Positions 8,160 to 17,800 of a stretch of 41,924 bases of DNA are shown here, in pieces; position 1 is the stretch's first letter; each line of letters begins with the position of its first letter. Under the pieces are notes generated by a model, which was not told where the DNA came from, ran no database searches, and worked only from the letters and a program-made list of their open reading frames with translations. Source of the stretch: Cytophagales bacterium (GTDB lineage: Bacteria; Bacteroidota; Bacteroidia; Cytophagales; Cyclobacteriaceae); contig WGNT01000017.1 in assembly GCA_016124425.1 (NCBI GenBank), positions 1-41,924 of the forward strand, given 5' to 3'. The position numbers and the translations under genes were made by a program.

Positions 8160-10313
8160 CTATTGGGTGGTCATGAATTTCCAGGAAATGTTCCCCAAGT
8201 TGTCGGGTTTTCCCTTTTCGGCTTTTGAGACCTCTCCAGAAATAGCTCCGTCCGGTTTTACTGAGACAGTCAGTTTCCTCCAAGAAAAATCCCCCTTTTC
8301 ATAATCATAAGACACCCCATCATCATCATAAAGCATGTATTCACTGGGTTTATGCCCATAGTGCCGTATCTCCAAATCGTATTTTTCCCCTTTTTCAGGA
8401 GCATGTAACATAGGATCAGCCATGGGAATAATGCCTCCGTCCTTTACAAAAACAGGAATTTTATCCAAGCCTGGCGTGACGGTGATTACCTGTCCTTCTC
8501 CGGCAAAGTCGCCGGTATAGAAGTCATACCATTTTCCAGCTGGCAAAACTACCCTCCGCGAGGTCTCACCGGCAAACATGGGCGCGACAAGCAGGTATTC
8601 TCCGGCCATATATTGATCTTTCACTTCCCTTCTAGTAGCTTCGGCATATGGATTTGCCTCTAGGTCGGCCTCCTTATCTGAAAGAGTCATTTTCTGATCA
8701 CTACTTCTAAACCCTTCTTCCAGATTCATTCCCCGGAAAGGCGGCGTTCCGTCGAAATGGTATTTAGCAAATTCGGAATACCAATAAGGCATCATCTGCA
8801 TGCGCAGCAAGGCCATACTTTTGACTTCCTCTTCCACTTCCGGGTAAGACCAAGGTTTGGTTCCGCTTGCCCAGGCGTTTATCATGGCCATGGGAGAAAA
8901 AACCACCGTTTGCATCCGTCGGAGCCATTCTTCAGCTGTTTTGGACGCCCGCGCTTCAGGTGTCCACAACACACCCGCATATCCACTGTTGATTAATGCG
9001 GTAATAAAATCCCTATGTTCATAATAGTCGTTATAGATCACATAGGGGAATGAAGTTCCTCCTCCATTGGAGGCCCGTACGAGTCCATAAGTACGCTCAT
9101 TTCTCGCATGAAATAATTCCGCACTCTGCTTTTGTACCAATAAGCCATAGGTCTGCCGGATCTGTTCCGCAGAAATTCCAGAGGGAAATCTCGCCACATC
9201 AGGCCATAACCATTGGTCATACCCATCTACCTCGTCTATTTTGTACCCGCTTACCCCTTTAGCGATATGTTCTGTCTCAAACTGTTTCCAAAATATCTGC
9301 TGTGCTGCCAGCAAGGTAAAGTCAGGAACCACTCCTGCCCAAACGGTATGGGAAGCGGTAAGTGGCAAAATATCTTTGTAAATTGGAGAATCTGGGGACA
9401 CAAAGGGGTTGACCCACAAATTAATCCTGATTCCCTTCTGCTTTAAGTCAGCCATAAAACCTTCTGGATCAGGAAAACGTCCAGGATCCCACACAAAGGT
9501 ATTGGGGTAGGACTTACTTTGCCAACCAGGTTCAAGTCCAACGAAATCGAGTGGAAAGCCCCGTTGAGCAAACTCCTGCACTTCCTCATGCACTTGCTCG
9601 TCGGTATACAAGCGGTGTAACCTTTGGGTAAAACCAAGGCCCCATCGGGGAGGTAGGGGACCTCCCCCTGTAAATAAGTTGTATCTTCGAACAGCATCCA
9701 AGGGAGTAGGACCTGCGAAGAGGTAAACTTCTACACCTTGGGCAGGAATGCGCATTTCCACAGCATCCGAATAGGGACGGGCTGTCCAAGCGTTGTCGGT
9801 ATTGCGGTCCCTAGCTTCGGGGGGATTTGGACTGTCTTTTCGAGATCCCGTCCCCGCATACACATCTATATATCTGGCGGAATTGACAAACACCCCGTAT
9901 CCTTCAGAGGATATATAAAAAGGAACCGGCGCATGTGTTCGCCCATTGTCGCTGTCCCCATAGTGGTCGACATGTAGTCGGAGAATTCTTCCCCGCTGAT
10001 GGACCGTTTTAAAGTTTAACCCAAATCCAAAGATCTCCTCCTCCCGATTTAGGGGAAAACGCAGTTGCGTTTGATTCTCAGTAACCTCAGCCACGATTTC
10101 TGACGGGTCTAGCGGAAAAACAACGGCGGGCATTTTAGTAAGACCTTCCAGCTTTGGGGATACGTCCGCGGCGGTGAGGAGATTATAGGCATCAGGTGTA
10201 CCGATCACTGTTTTCCAGATGCCGGGAGCTACCTCCTTCCAGGTGTCCTGGGCAAGTGCGGGAAATGACAGTAATACACCAAGGACAATCCCTTGCAAAT
10301 GTTTATAAAGCAT
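8160..10313 (-). CDS. Glycoside hydrolase family 31, exported
   Basis: This 717-residue protein has a signal peptide (ending ALAQ) and starts at the ATG at 10313. GH31 features include the N-terminal beta-sandwich, the barrel strand DFVGLEPGWQ, the nucleophile region GYKIDEVDGYD (predicted Asp360) and the acid/base region PYVIYNDYYEH (Asp429 the likeliest acid/base). A C-terminal beta part includes KWYDFYTGD and DKIPVFVKDGGIIPM. The family contains alpha-glucosidases, alpha-xylosidases and related exo-acting enzymes. The active-site segments (KIDEVDG and YNDYY rather than the common WxGD form) place it in a less typical subgroup, so I do not assign a substrate. It starts 34 bp after the oxidoreductase stop codon and is likely co-transcribed with it. 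Confidence 0.93.
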   Translation of the reverse strand: MLYKHLQGIVLGVLLSFPALAQDTWKEVAPGIWKTVIGTPDAYNLLTAADVSPKLEGLTKMPAVVFPLDPSEIVAEVTENQTQLRFPLNREEEIFGFGLNFKTVHQRGRILRLHVDHYGDSDNGRTHAPVPFYISSEGYGVFVNSARYIDVYAGTGSRKDSPNPPEARDRNTDNAWTARPYSDAVEMRIPAQGVEVYLFAGPTPLDAVRRYNLFTGGGPLPPRWGLGFTQRLHRLYTDEQVHEEVQEFAQRGFPLDFVGLEPGWQSKSYPNTFVWDPGRFPDPEGFMADLKQKGIRINLWVNPFVSPDSPIYKDILPLTASHTVWAGVVPDFTLLAAQQIFWKQFETEHIAKGVSGYKIDEVDGYDQWLWPDVARFPSGISAEQIRQTYGLLVQKQSAELFHARNERTYGLVRASNGGGTSFPYVIYNDYYEHRDFITALINSGYAGVLWTPEARASKTAEEWLRRMQTVVFSPMAMINAWASGTKPWSYPEVEEEVKSMALLRMQMMPYWYSEFAKYHFDGTPPFRGMNLEEGFRSSDQKMTLSDKEADLEANPYAEATRREVKDQYMAGEYLLVAPMFAGETSRRVVLPAGKWYDFYTGDFAGEGQVITVTPGLDKIPVFVKDGGIIPMADPMLHAPEKGEKYDLEIRHYGHKPSEYMLYDDDGVSYDYEKGDFSWRKLTVSVKPDGAISGEVSKAEKGKPDNLGNISWKFMTTQ

Positions 10314-10347
10314 CTTGGTTACGTTAAAGGATTTCTACACTGTAATC

Positions 10348-11625
10348 TTAAGCGTCAAATTGACTAGGGTCCAACATTGGGTCTAGGCTTTCATTGGAAA
10401 AAAGCATTTCATTCCAAGTTACCGGCTTTTGTGCGGTAGCAGCCTGCCTGCCTAGGATGGCGGTAAGGGTGGAAGTAACAGCAGGTTCAATTTCGTTCAG
10501 AAAATTTCCCGTGGTAATACTTTTGATAAAGCTGTTTACTTTCTTTTCGTTCGAGTCATGCAGGGAAGAGGTAAACACACCTGCTGCCTGCTGTTCACGG
10601 CTTGCTTGGCTGGTACTTTCGCGTAGGATACCGGAATCCCAGGCATTTTCCCCATTGATATAAACACCGCCGCTGTAGGTTGCCACCGCAATTCCCTTTG
10701 AGCCTATAAAGCGTGCACAAACATCACCGAAGGTTCCTCCAAATTGAGTAGAATGAAAACTTACAGTAATGTCCTGAGGGTATTTATAGATTACCTGATA
10801 GTTTTTGAAGGCATCTCCAAAGCCAGTGCCTCCGTTGTAGCCTCCCATTCCGATGGCACTGACGGGGTGCATCTGCAATGCCCAATTGCACACATCCAAC
10901 ATATGTACACCTTGGTCAAGCAAAATACCTCCAGAAAGATCCCTGAAGTAAAATTGATTGCGGATACGCACCTCATCATAGGCCATCTCGGGTGTTTGGA
11001 TAATGGGAAGACCTGAGGAAAAATAATATAACTGTGCGTTGATGACCTCTCCTATTGCCCCCTCGTGAATTCGTTTCATCAATTCGACATAGGGGGTGGC
11101 ATAGCGAATCTGAAACCCGAATACCGCACTGCGGTTGGAAATGGACTTGGCCGCTGCAGAAATCTGTTTGCATCCAACCACATCCATTGCTGCTGGTTTT
11201 TCGCAATAGAAATGCTTCCCTGCTTCAATAGCCGCAACAACAAATCTGGGATGTGTATACGCTGGAGAGGAAATAAGTACCGCATCAACATCGCGATTCT
11301 CCAGCAGCTTCAAATAAGCGTTTGATCCCTGATATACGTTAGAAGCGGGAATGGCCGAAAATCCATTAGCGGCGTTGAGGGCATCCAGTTTAGGCTTCGC
11401 TTCTACAAGCTTGTCTGCAAAGAGATCGGCCATGGCTACTAGCTGAATGCCGGTGTACTTGGCCATTGCGCTTATCACCGATGTACCCCGGTTACCGCAT
11501 CCGATTATCCCGATACGGATAGCGGAGTTGGCTTTAGAACCAAACACGGTAGCTGGATTCAAAATGGTAACCGCAGAAAGGGCAGCAGCCCCTTTGATAA
11601 AGGACCTTCGATCAGTTGGTATCAT
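10348..11625 (-). CDS. Gfo/Idh/MocA family oxidoreductase, Tat-exported
   Basis: I start this at the ATG at 11625, giving 425 residues (MIPTDRRSFIKGAAALSA). This puts a twin-arginine signal with the RRSFIK motif at the N-terminus; an upstream in-frame ATG at 11673 would add 16 unlikely residues. The mature protein has a Rossmann dinucleotide-binding motif (IGIIGCGNRGTS) and the family's HFYCEKPAA segment containing the catalytic-region EKP. Members oxidise, reduce or cleave sugars with NAD(P). Exported forms next to glycosidases can be glycosidases that work by transient oxidation, but nothing here proves that. It is the first gene of the minus-strand glycan locus. Confidence 0.92.
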   Translation of the reverse strand: MIPTDRRSFIKGAAALSAVTILNPATVFGSKANSAIRIGIIGCGNRGTSVISAMAKYTGIQLVAMADLFADKLVEAKPKLDALNAANGFSAIPASNVYQGSNAYLKLLENRDVDAVLISSPAYTHPRFVVAAIEAGKHFYCEKPAAMDVVGCKQISAAAKSISNRSAVFGFQIRYATPYVELMKRIHEGAIGEVINAQLYYFSSGLPIIQTPEMAYDEVRIRNQFYFRDLSGGILLDQGVHMLDVCNWALQMHPVSAIGMGGYNGGTGFGDAFKNYQVIYKYPQDITVSFHSTQFGGTFGDVCARFIGSKGIAVATYSGGVYINGENAWDSGILRESTSQASREQQAAGVFTSSLHDSNEKKVNSFIKSITTGNFLNEIEPAVTSTLTAILGRQAATAQKPVTWNEMLFSNESLDPMLDPSQFDA

Positions 11626-12016
11626 AGGTTGTTGTATGTAAAGTTTTCTGGGAAATGATGAGCATTGGGGCACTTAAGCGTTGAATCGCTGCATCCGGTG
11701 TTGACTACATAACAAATGAACAAGGAATGGGCCGAAATACAACATTTATGGCCTAATTTATGGGTATTTCAGAAATTTACTGGTAAAGGCATCGCTTTTT
11801 TATGTGAATGGAAACCACCTAGTCCAATATTAATTTATCGGGTTAGTCATATAGAGTTTGTAAACAATGTTTACTTTTACCAAACATTCGGCAATCAGCC
11901 TTTGCCTGCTTCTGTCTTTGAGATCTCATTGGGATTGTAATGAAGTTGAAAAGGCATCTACTTGCTTCTACCAGTTAACAAAATGACACTTTAGCTTTAA
12001 CGAAATTGTACTTGCT
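11626..12016. other. Divergent intergenic region between the oxidoreductase and phnW
   Basis: About 390 bp between two outward-facing genes, so it should carry both promoters. A 74-codon plus-strand frame at 11716-11940 has no recognisable features and is probably chance. A TAGCTTTA sequence about 25 bp before the phnW start resembles a weak -7 box. I see no operator palindrome. Confidence 0.4.
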
Positions 12017-13114
12017 ATGAACTTAGACAATCCATATCTGTTGTTGACTCCCGGGCCGCTAAGTACCACGCAAACCGTAAGGCAAGCCATGCTTCGGGAC
12101 TGGTGTACATGGGATACCGACTACAATGAAATCGTACAGAAAATCCGGGCGGGATTAGTAGCTTTAGGTAACGCTTCACAAGCATATACTGCCGTACTGA
12201 TGCAAGGCAGCGGCAGCTTTTCAGTCGAGGCGGTATTATGGACCGCGTTAACGCCGGAGAGCCATTTACTGATTGTATCCAACGGGGCCTACGGACAACG
12301 TATGGCTAAAATGGCCGGCATGATGGGCGTCAAATCTACCTTGCTTCATTTTCCGGAAAATGAACGGGCAACAGTGGAAGCGGTTCAAAAAGCAATTGCG
12401 TCGAATAACGAGATTACCCATGTAGGAATGGTGCACTGCGAAACTACTACCGGGATATTGAACGATTACCTCCCCATAGCCCGTATGGCGAAGTCAATGG
12501 GGAAAGTAGTCATTTTGGATGCCATGAGTAGCTTTGGAGGGATTCCAATAGACCTTTCCGACGGCAATGTAGATTTTCTTATCAGCAGTGCCAACAAATG
12601 CATACAGGGTGTTCCGGGATTCGGGTTCGTATTGGCCAAACGCGCCGCGTTGGAGTCCTGTAAAGGAAACTCAAGAAGCCACTCTCTGGATCTCTACGAT
12701 CAATGGCACAGTATGGAAACCCAGTCCGGCAAATGGCGCTTTACCTCTCCCACCCATACCGTTCGGGCGTTTTTACAAGCCATGCATGAACTGGAAGAAG
12801 AAGGGGGCGTTGTGGCCAGAAACAACCGCTACCGAAATAACCACCGTGTACTGGTAGAGGGAATGAGCCAAGTTGGATTAAAGCCCTTTCTTGCTTCTGA
12901 CCTGCAATCTCCTATCATTACTGCTTTTCTTGAACCGGATTCGGATTTGTTTAACTTCAAAAAACTGTATGATGGGTTGAAGCAAGAGGGATTTGTGATT
13001 TACCCTGGAAAGGTATCCCAAGCTCCTACCTTCCGGATCGGTCATATAGGAAATGTTTTTCCTGAAGATATTGAACGACTATGCGCTGCTGTTAGAAAAA
13101 TAAAATTTTGGTAA
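12017..13114 (+). CDS. phnW: 2-aminoethylphosphonate--pyruvate transaminase
   Basis: This 365-residue PLP enzyme opens with YLLLTPGPLSTTQTVRQAML and DWCTWDTDYNEIVQ, the hallmark start of PhnW. The cofactor-binding aspartate is in VVILDAMSSFGG (Asp168) and the Schiff-base lysine is in SSANKCIQGVPGFG (Lys194). Length matches the family. PhnW moves the amino group of 2-aminoethylphosphonate to pyruvate, giving phosphonoacetaldehyde and alanine, in the cytoplasm. It is followed on the same strand by a class-III PLP enzyme that fits PbfA, which supports phosphonate catabolism. No phnX, phnY or phnA is in the window. Confidence 0.95.
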   Translation: MNLDNPYLLLTPGPLSTTQTVRQAMLRDWCTWDTDYNEIVQKIRAGLVALGNASQAYTAVLMQGSGSFSVEAVLWTALTPESHLLIVSNGAYGQRMAKMAGMMGVKSTLLHFPENERATVEAVQKAIASNNEITHVGMVHCETTTGILNDYLPIARMAKSMGKVVILDAMSSFGGIPIDLSDGNVDFLISSANKCIQGVPGFGFVLAKRAALESCKGNSRSHSLDLYDQWHSMETQSGKWRFTSPTHTVRAFLQAMHELEEEGGVVARNNRYRNNHRVLVEGMSQVGLKPFLASDLQSPIITAFLEPDSDLFNFKKLYDGLKQEGFVIYPGKVSQAPTFRIGHIGNVFPEDIERLCAAVRKIKFW

Positions 13115-13130
13115 GGCTTCTAGTTGTTCT

Positions 13131-13158
13131 TGCGGAAAAACCGCACTCCCAATTGCGG
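13131..13158 (+). promoter_or_regulatory. Alternative hairpins between phnW and the PbfA-like gene
   Basis: CCGCA at 13141-13145 can pair with TGCGG upstream (13131-13135, five-A loop) or with TGCGG downstream (13154-13158). The two hairpins exclude each other. They sit in the 101-nt gap between two genes probably transcribed together. No T-run follows, so it is not a classical terminator; an RNA processing or translation-control role is possible. Confidence 0.3.
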
Positions 13159-13215
13159 GTTATTCAACGTAGTCTGGTGAACGTGATTGAAAATTGAAAA
13201 GAAAACGCATGCATA

Positions 13216-14565
13216 ATGAATGAATTAAAGTCAGAAGGCGACATAAATTTAGGGGAAGAGCGGAAAAAGTGGTACGAAAAACTCGATGAATCTACCAAGG
13301 AATTGCTGAGGGAAGATGAGACATATTTCATACACCAAACTTTATCCACACCCTGTCTAAATGTCGTGAAAAGAGCCGAGGGTTCATACATCTACGACCA
13401 CCAGGATAAGGCATATCTTGATTTTCATGGGAATAGCGCGCATCATGTCGGTTACGGAAATCCGGCAATAAAGCAGGCGGTTTTGGACCAAATGGAAAAA
13501 TTGCCATTTAGTCCGCGCCGCTATACGAACGAAACGGCCATTGCTTTTGCCAAAAAGCTGACCGAACTGGCTCCAGGCGATTTAAACCGTGTATTGTTTG
13601 CTCCGGGCGGTACAGTTGCGATGGGGATGGCGTTGAAACTTGCAAGAGCAGCAACAGGTAGGCACAAGACCATAAGCCTCTGGGATTCTTTTCACGGAGC
13701 CTCGCTAGACATGATATCTATAGGCGGCGAAGCTGTCTTCCGTAAGGATGCCGGTCCTCTTCTTTCAGGAACAAACCATGTACCTCCCTCCGATCCGGCG
13801 CATTGCCCCTTTGACTGCGGCAAGACCTGCTCATTGAAATGCGCTGATTATATTGAATATGTATTGGAAAAGGAACAGGATGTCTGCGCTGTGATCGCCG
13901 AGACAGTCCGTAGCACCCCCTACATCCCCCCTATGGATTACTGGAAGAAAATCAGGGCATCCTGTGATAAGTATGGTGCCTTGTTGATTCTTGATGAAAT
14001 TCCCCACGGCGTAGGTAGGACTGGTACATTCTTTACCTTTGAACAATACGGCATCGTTCCGGATATTGTGGTTATAGGAAAGAGCATCGGTGGCGGCATG
14101 TTGCCACTAGCGGCGATGATCGCCCGTGAGGGGCTGAATGATTCGGTGAAAAACCGGTCCATTGGCCATTACACCCACGAGAAGAATCCCATTGCTATGG
14201 CTGTTGGACTTGCGGTGATCCGATATATCGAAACCAATAATCTTCTGCAACAGGTAGTCAAAAAAGGAAACTACCTTACCTCCGGCTTGGAAAGACTGCG
14301 TTTAAAGCACTCCTGTATCGGGGATATTCGTGGGTTGGGATTACTTGTTGGGGTGGAGTTGGTTCTTTCGGATGGAAACAGAGCCTTAGATTTGGCTGAA
14401 AAGGTGCTTTATGCCAGTTTAGCGTTAGGACTAAGTTTCAAAATTTCAATGGGTAATGTGCTTACCCTTACTCCGGCGCTCACGATTAGTTTTGATGAGC
14501 TGGATCAGGCGCTTGAGATTCTTGATCTTGCATTGGAAAAAGCAAGTCAGGACGATTCTTTGTAA
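13216..14565 (+). CDS. pbfA: Class-III PLP enzyme, probable (R)-1-hydroxy-2-aminoethylphosphonate ammonia-lyase
   Basis: This 449-residue protein has the fold-type I, class III aminotransferase layout. It has an N-terminal substrate arm, FAPGGTVAMGMALKLARAAT, the PLP-ring aspartate in LLILDEIPHGVGRTG (Asp260), and the lysine in VVIGKSIGGGM (Lys289). A Cys-rich insertion, CPFDCGKTCSLKC (197-209), is unusual for ordinary aminotransferases. Directly behind phnW, this type of protein has been shown in other bacteria (PbfA) to eliminate ammonia from (R)-1-hydroxy-2-aminoethylphosphonate, giving phosphonoacetaldehyde, so it feeds the same pathway as PhnW. The assignment rests on family plus context; a plain transaminase is the alternative. 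Confidence 0.78.
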   Translation: MNELKSEGDINLGEERKKWYEKLDESTKELLREDETYFIHQTLSTPCLNVVKRAEGSYIYDHQDKAYLDFHGNSAHHVGYGNPAIKQAVLDQMEKLPFSPRRYTNETAIAFAKKLTELAPGDLNRVLFAPGGTVAMGMALKLARAATGRHKTISLWDSFHGASLDMISIGGEAVFRKDAGPLLSGTNHVPPSDPAHCPFDCGKTCSLKCADYIEYVLEKEQDVCAVIAETVRSTPYIPPMDYWKKIRASCDKYGALLILDEIPHGVGRTGTFFTFEQYGIVPDIVVIGKSIGGGMLPLAAMIAREGLNDSVKNRSIGHYTHEKNPIAMAVGLAVIRYIETNNLLQQVVKKGNYLTSGLERLRLKHSCIGDIRGLGLLVGVELVLSDGNRALDLAEKVLYASLALGLSFKISMGNVLTLTPALTISFDELDQALEILDLALEKASQDDSL

Positions 14566-14853
14566 CTTAATACCTATGCTTGTTCATCAATTTTTAAAGG
14601 TCATAACCTGCCCCGATCTTAATCCGGGAGTAGAGTGGCTCCTATCAGAATCGGGAGCAGCCCCGCCTGCGGCAGGCAGGTCGCAACACTAATCATCCCA
14701 GTTTATAACGGGTACATCCTACTCGTTTTTAGATGATTAACTTTAACCTAGTCCCTAGAATAGTACCTACATAAGGTCCGGGCGGAATTTCGAGTCCACG
14801 TCCGATGTACAGATAGGGAGCTGCTGTTTCTATTGGGGTCGCTTACCCAACAG
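14566..14853. other. Convergent gap with a GC-rich palindrome
   Basis: The gap between two converging genes contains the perfect palindrome GCCTGCGGCAGGC at 14665-14677, followed by another CAGG. Palindromes of this composition are scattered through many Bacteroidota genomes. CCCCGAT/ATCGGG and GCTCC/GGAGC pairs lie just upstream. I see no classical T-run terminator for either gene. Confidence 0.4.
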
Positions 14854-17800
14854 TTAATTTAATATAACCAGAGGTCGGGAGGCGGTAATCACATTACCCA
14901 GTGTATCGTATGCATAGAGATATACCCGTGACTTTTCAGCCGGCATTTCGATCTCTACAAATCTTCCGCCTTCAATTTCTTGCGTTACAGGATTCGATTT
15001 CTTCCAGGTCTTTTCTTCATACATCTGCCATTTATAAGTAAGCTCGCCTTCATACCTATTCAGGATTGCCGCGGTTAACCAGATACTTTCATTTGGTTTC
15101 GCTCCTTGCCAATCGCCGACAATCGCTAGGTCGGGAAATGCGGCATCAGGTAGTGGCGTGTTATTCCAGGCACTTGCGAGATAATGGTAGGCTGGTTTCG
15201 GGTTCCCTTTAAAATCTGTTATTCCGAACCATGTCGCGGTCCCTTCGAACCTGTCCTGCCAACTGAACGCAAACCCGCCAAGATTTGCACCCTTATGCCC
15301 TTCTATATAGTCTTCCCACTGCTTTTTGTAGTATTCCGCCTTTACCACAGAAGAGAGCTCTACCAACAGGCTATCATTCCAAAAATCTCCTAGTTCCTTG
15401 TTCCAATAGCCCTTCGGACCGAACTCCGTCACAACATAAGGTCTAGTAGAGTCGATGGTCATAAACAGGTCATGTAGTTCACCGATATTTTCCTCATAGT
15501 ATGAATTAATCCCAACGGCATCAAGAGATGGTGCATACTTTTTAAAGTCATGTATGGCGCCAATCAGGCGAACATTATCATGCTCCTCGGAGGACAAAAC
15601 AGGCCTATTCGGATCAATCTTATGAATCTTTTGTGCCAGATTTTCGAGGAATGCGACATAATGCCTTCTTACCAATGTAAGATAGGGCTGTCCGTAGAAC
15701 TTTTTAAGCAAGCCCCACGTTTCGTTGCCGATGTTCCACGCGATGATAGCTGGTTCGTCTTTGTATCTTTGTACATATGCTAATACTTTCCGTTCATAAG
15801 CACGTAATTGTCCCGCATCGTTGAGGTAGTCTACTTTGGGATCAAACCAAAATCCGTACATAACTTTTAGGTCCTTATCATTCGCTTCCTTGAAGATATT
15901 TCTGTCATATATACCTGGTTCGTATCTTCGTATGGTGTTGCCACCGGCCTGCTTGATTTTTTCGAAATCGCTCGCAATGCGCTTTCTCGATAGCGGATTG
16001 AATCCTTCTTCCCAGTCATGGCCAGTATTGTAGCAAATGCCCTTCATATAAAAGGGAGCACCGTCCACTAATAAGGAAAATCCATTCGTCACTTGAACAA
16101 TATTGTTACTTTTAGGCAACTTGTTGTCCTTTTTCGGTATCGGCTGCTTTGGTAGGGATACTTTCTGATACGAAGCTAGAGATGACGATACTTCAACTAA
16201 ATCAAATCTCCAGTCGATAAAGGAAGAACCGTCCTCTGGGCGCCAGTCGGTAACCCAATTCTTATCCTGATTGCTATAAAAAAACACCACAGATTTGACT
16301 TCTGGATAGGATTCCTTCACTTCGGAAAGTGATTTTTTAATCCACTCAGACCCTTCCTTGACATAGGAAGTAGATCCAAATTCTGCTAACATAATGGGGA
16401 GGTCTAAGGACAAATCTAGTAGTTGTTGCCGGTAGGGAGCGTAAATCTCATTAAAATCGAACTCCTTTTGACTTGCGGCTGCAGACCCATAGTTCAATGT
16501 AGTGAAGCCAATCCAGTCAACAAATTCGGTGGTAGAACTGTCTTGACCGTATGGAAAATAATCCCCAATTGTTTCAGGATCCCAAGGGGTGAAAACCCAA
16601 GTCACGTTTTGCACACCAAGAGATTCAAATTTGTAGTGCACATATTTCCATGCTTCCCGAAAATCCTCTGCCGTATTTCCACCAGATGCAGACCATGGAT
16701 ACATGGGATTATCTACTTCATGGGCAAAGCGTAGAAAAACCGGAAAATCCAATTCCCGAATAGCCAATGCCGTTGAAGTGAGGTAATCGTCGAAATAGCC
16801 TTCCGTAATATAGTGGAAGATTTTCCTGTTGTTCTTTAAATCGTCGATTTGCTGGAATTCCTCAAACAGATTTGACCATGGCTCCCAAGTAATCATGGGT
16901 ATAGCCCCCTTATCCACTATTGATTGCCAATGGCCTACGGGCAGTGGTGCGTCCGACCAAGCTATATACGTAGAGATGATAGACCATTCGACACCTGCCT
17001 TTTCAGATGAAGCGTCAATGAGGTGAGCATCTGTTTCCGAAAGGAAATCAGACAGGTAAATCCCAAAATAAAAGCCTCCCCTATCTTTGTCCAATGATGT
17101 TGCTATTTCTTTGCTTAACAGATTGTCCAGTTTAACGTTTGCAGAATTTAAAACAAAAAAAACGGAAAGTATCACAACCAAAGCTACGCTTACCGGAAAT
17201 GCCAACCTACTTAATTTCACATAGGAAAGTTCGGCCCTATTGATAAATTTAGAATTCTTCAATTTTTTCCAGCCATTTCTAATGCCAAAAACAAGAATCG
17301 ACTGTCCCATGGCAAAGGCAATAAAAAATACAAGGGCATTTAACGTAGCAAATCCTGCCATTAAGAGGCTATAGGGCTGCCAGTCTTCGTTTAAGCCGTA
17401 GATAACCGCCGCAATAGAAAATAGGGAAACAAGCAGATTAGGAACCCCTAGAATGAAATCTCCTTTAGATGAATGTTCCTTTGGGGTGGGCAAGTAAGGA
17501 ACTTTAACATTCAAAATAGTATAAATCAATCCCAAGGTATAGACCCACCAGGTTCCTGATTTCAGTATGCCTCCCAATAAATGAATCCCCTTCTCTTCTG
17601 GATGGTGCAGCCATCGTTGTGCATAAAGGCGTTGGGCCAGACTTGCGAGCAAAAAGGGCGTAAAGAACGCGAAAAACGTGACGGGATTCAGCAGCCAAGG
17701 GTACTCTCCTGTTACAAGTGAAAAAATTGGGACAAAGATGTCAATAATACCAATCAATCCGAAAAGGTAATAAAGCGGAATTAGATTATAATGAAACTTT

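Noticed and set aside
11716..11940. 74-codon plus-strand frame before phnW
   Set aside because: No signal, motif or promoter pattern; it starts inside the likely promoter zone and looks like a chance frame.
14456..14692. 78-codon plus-strand frame at the end of the PbfA-like gene
   Set aside because: It is an out-of-frame shadow of the real gene that runs into the non-coding gap.
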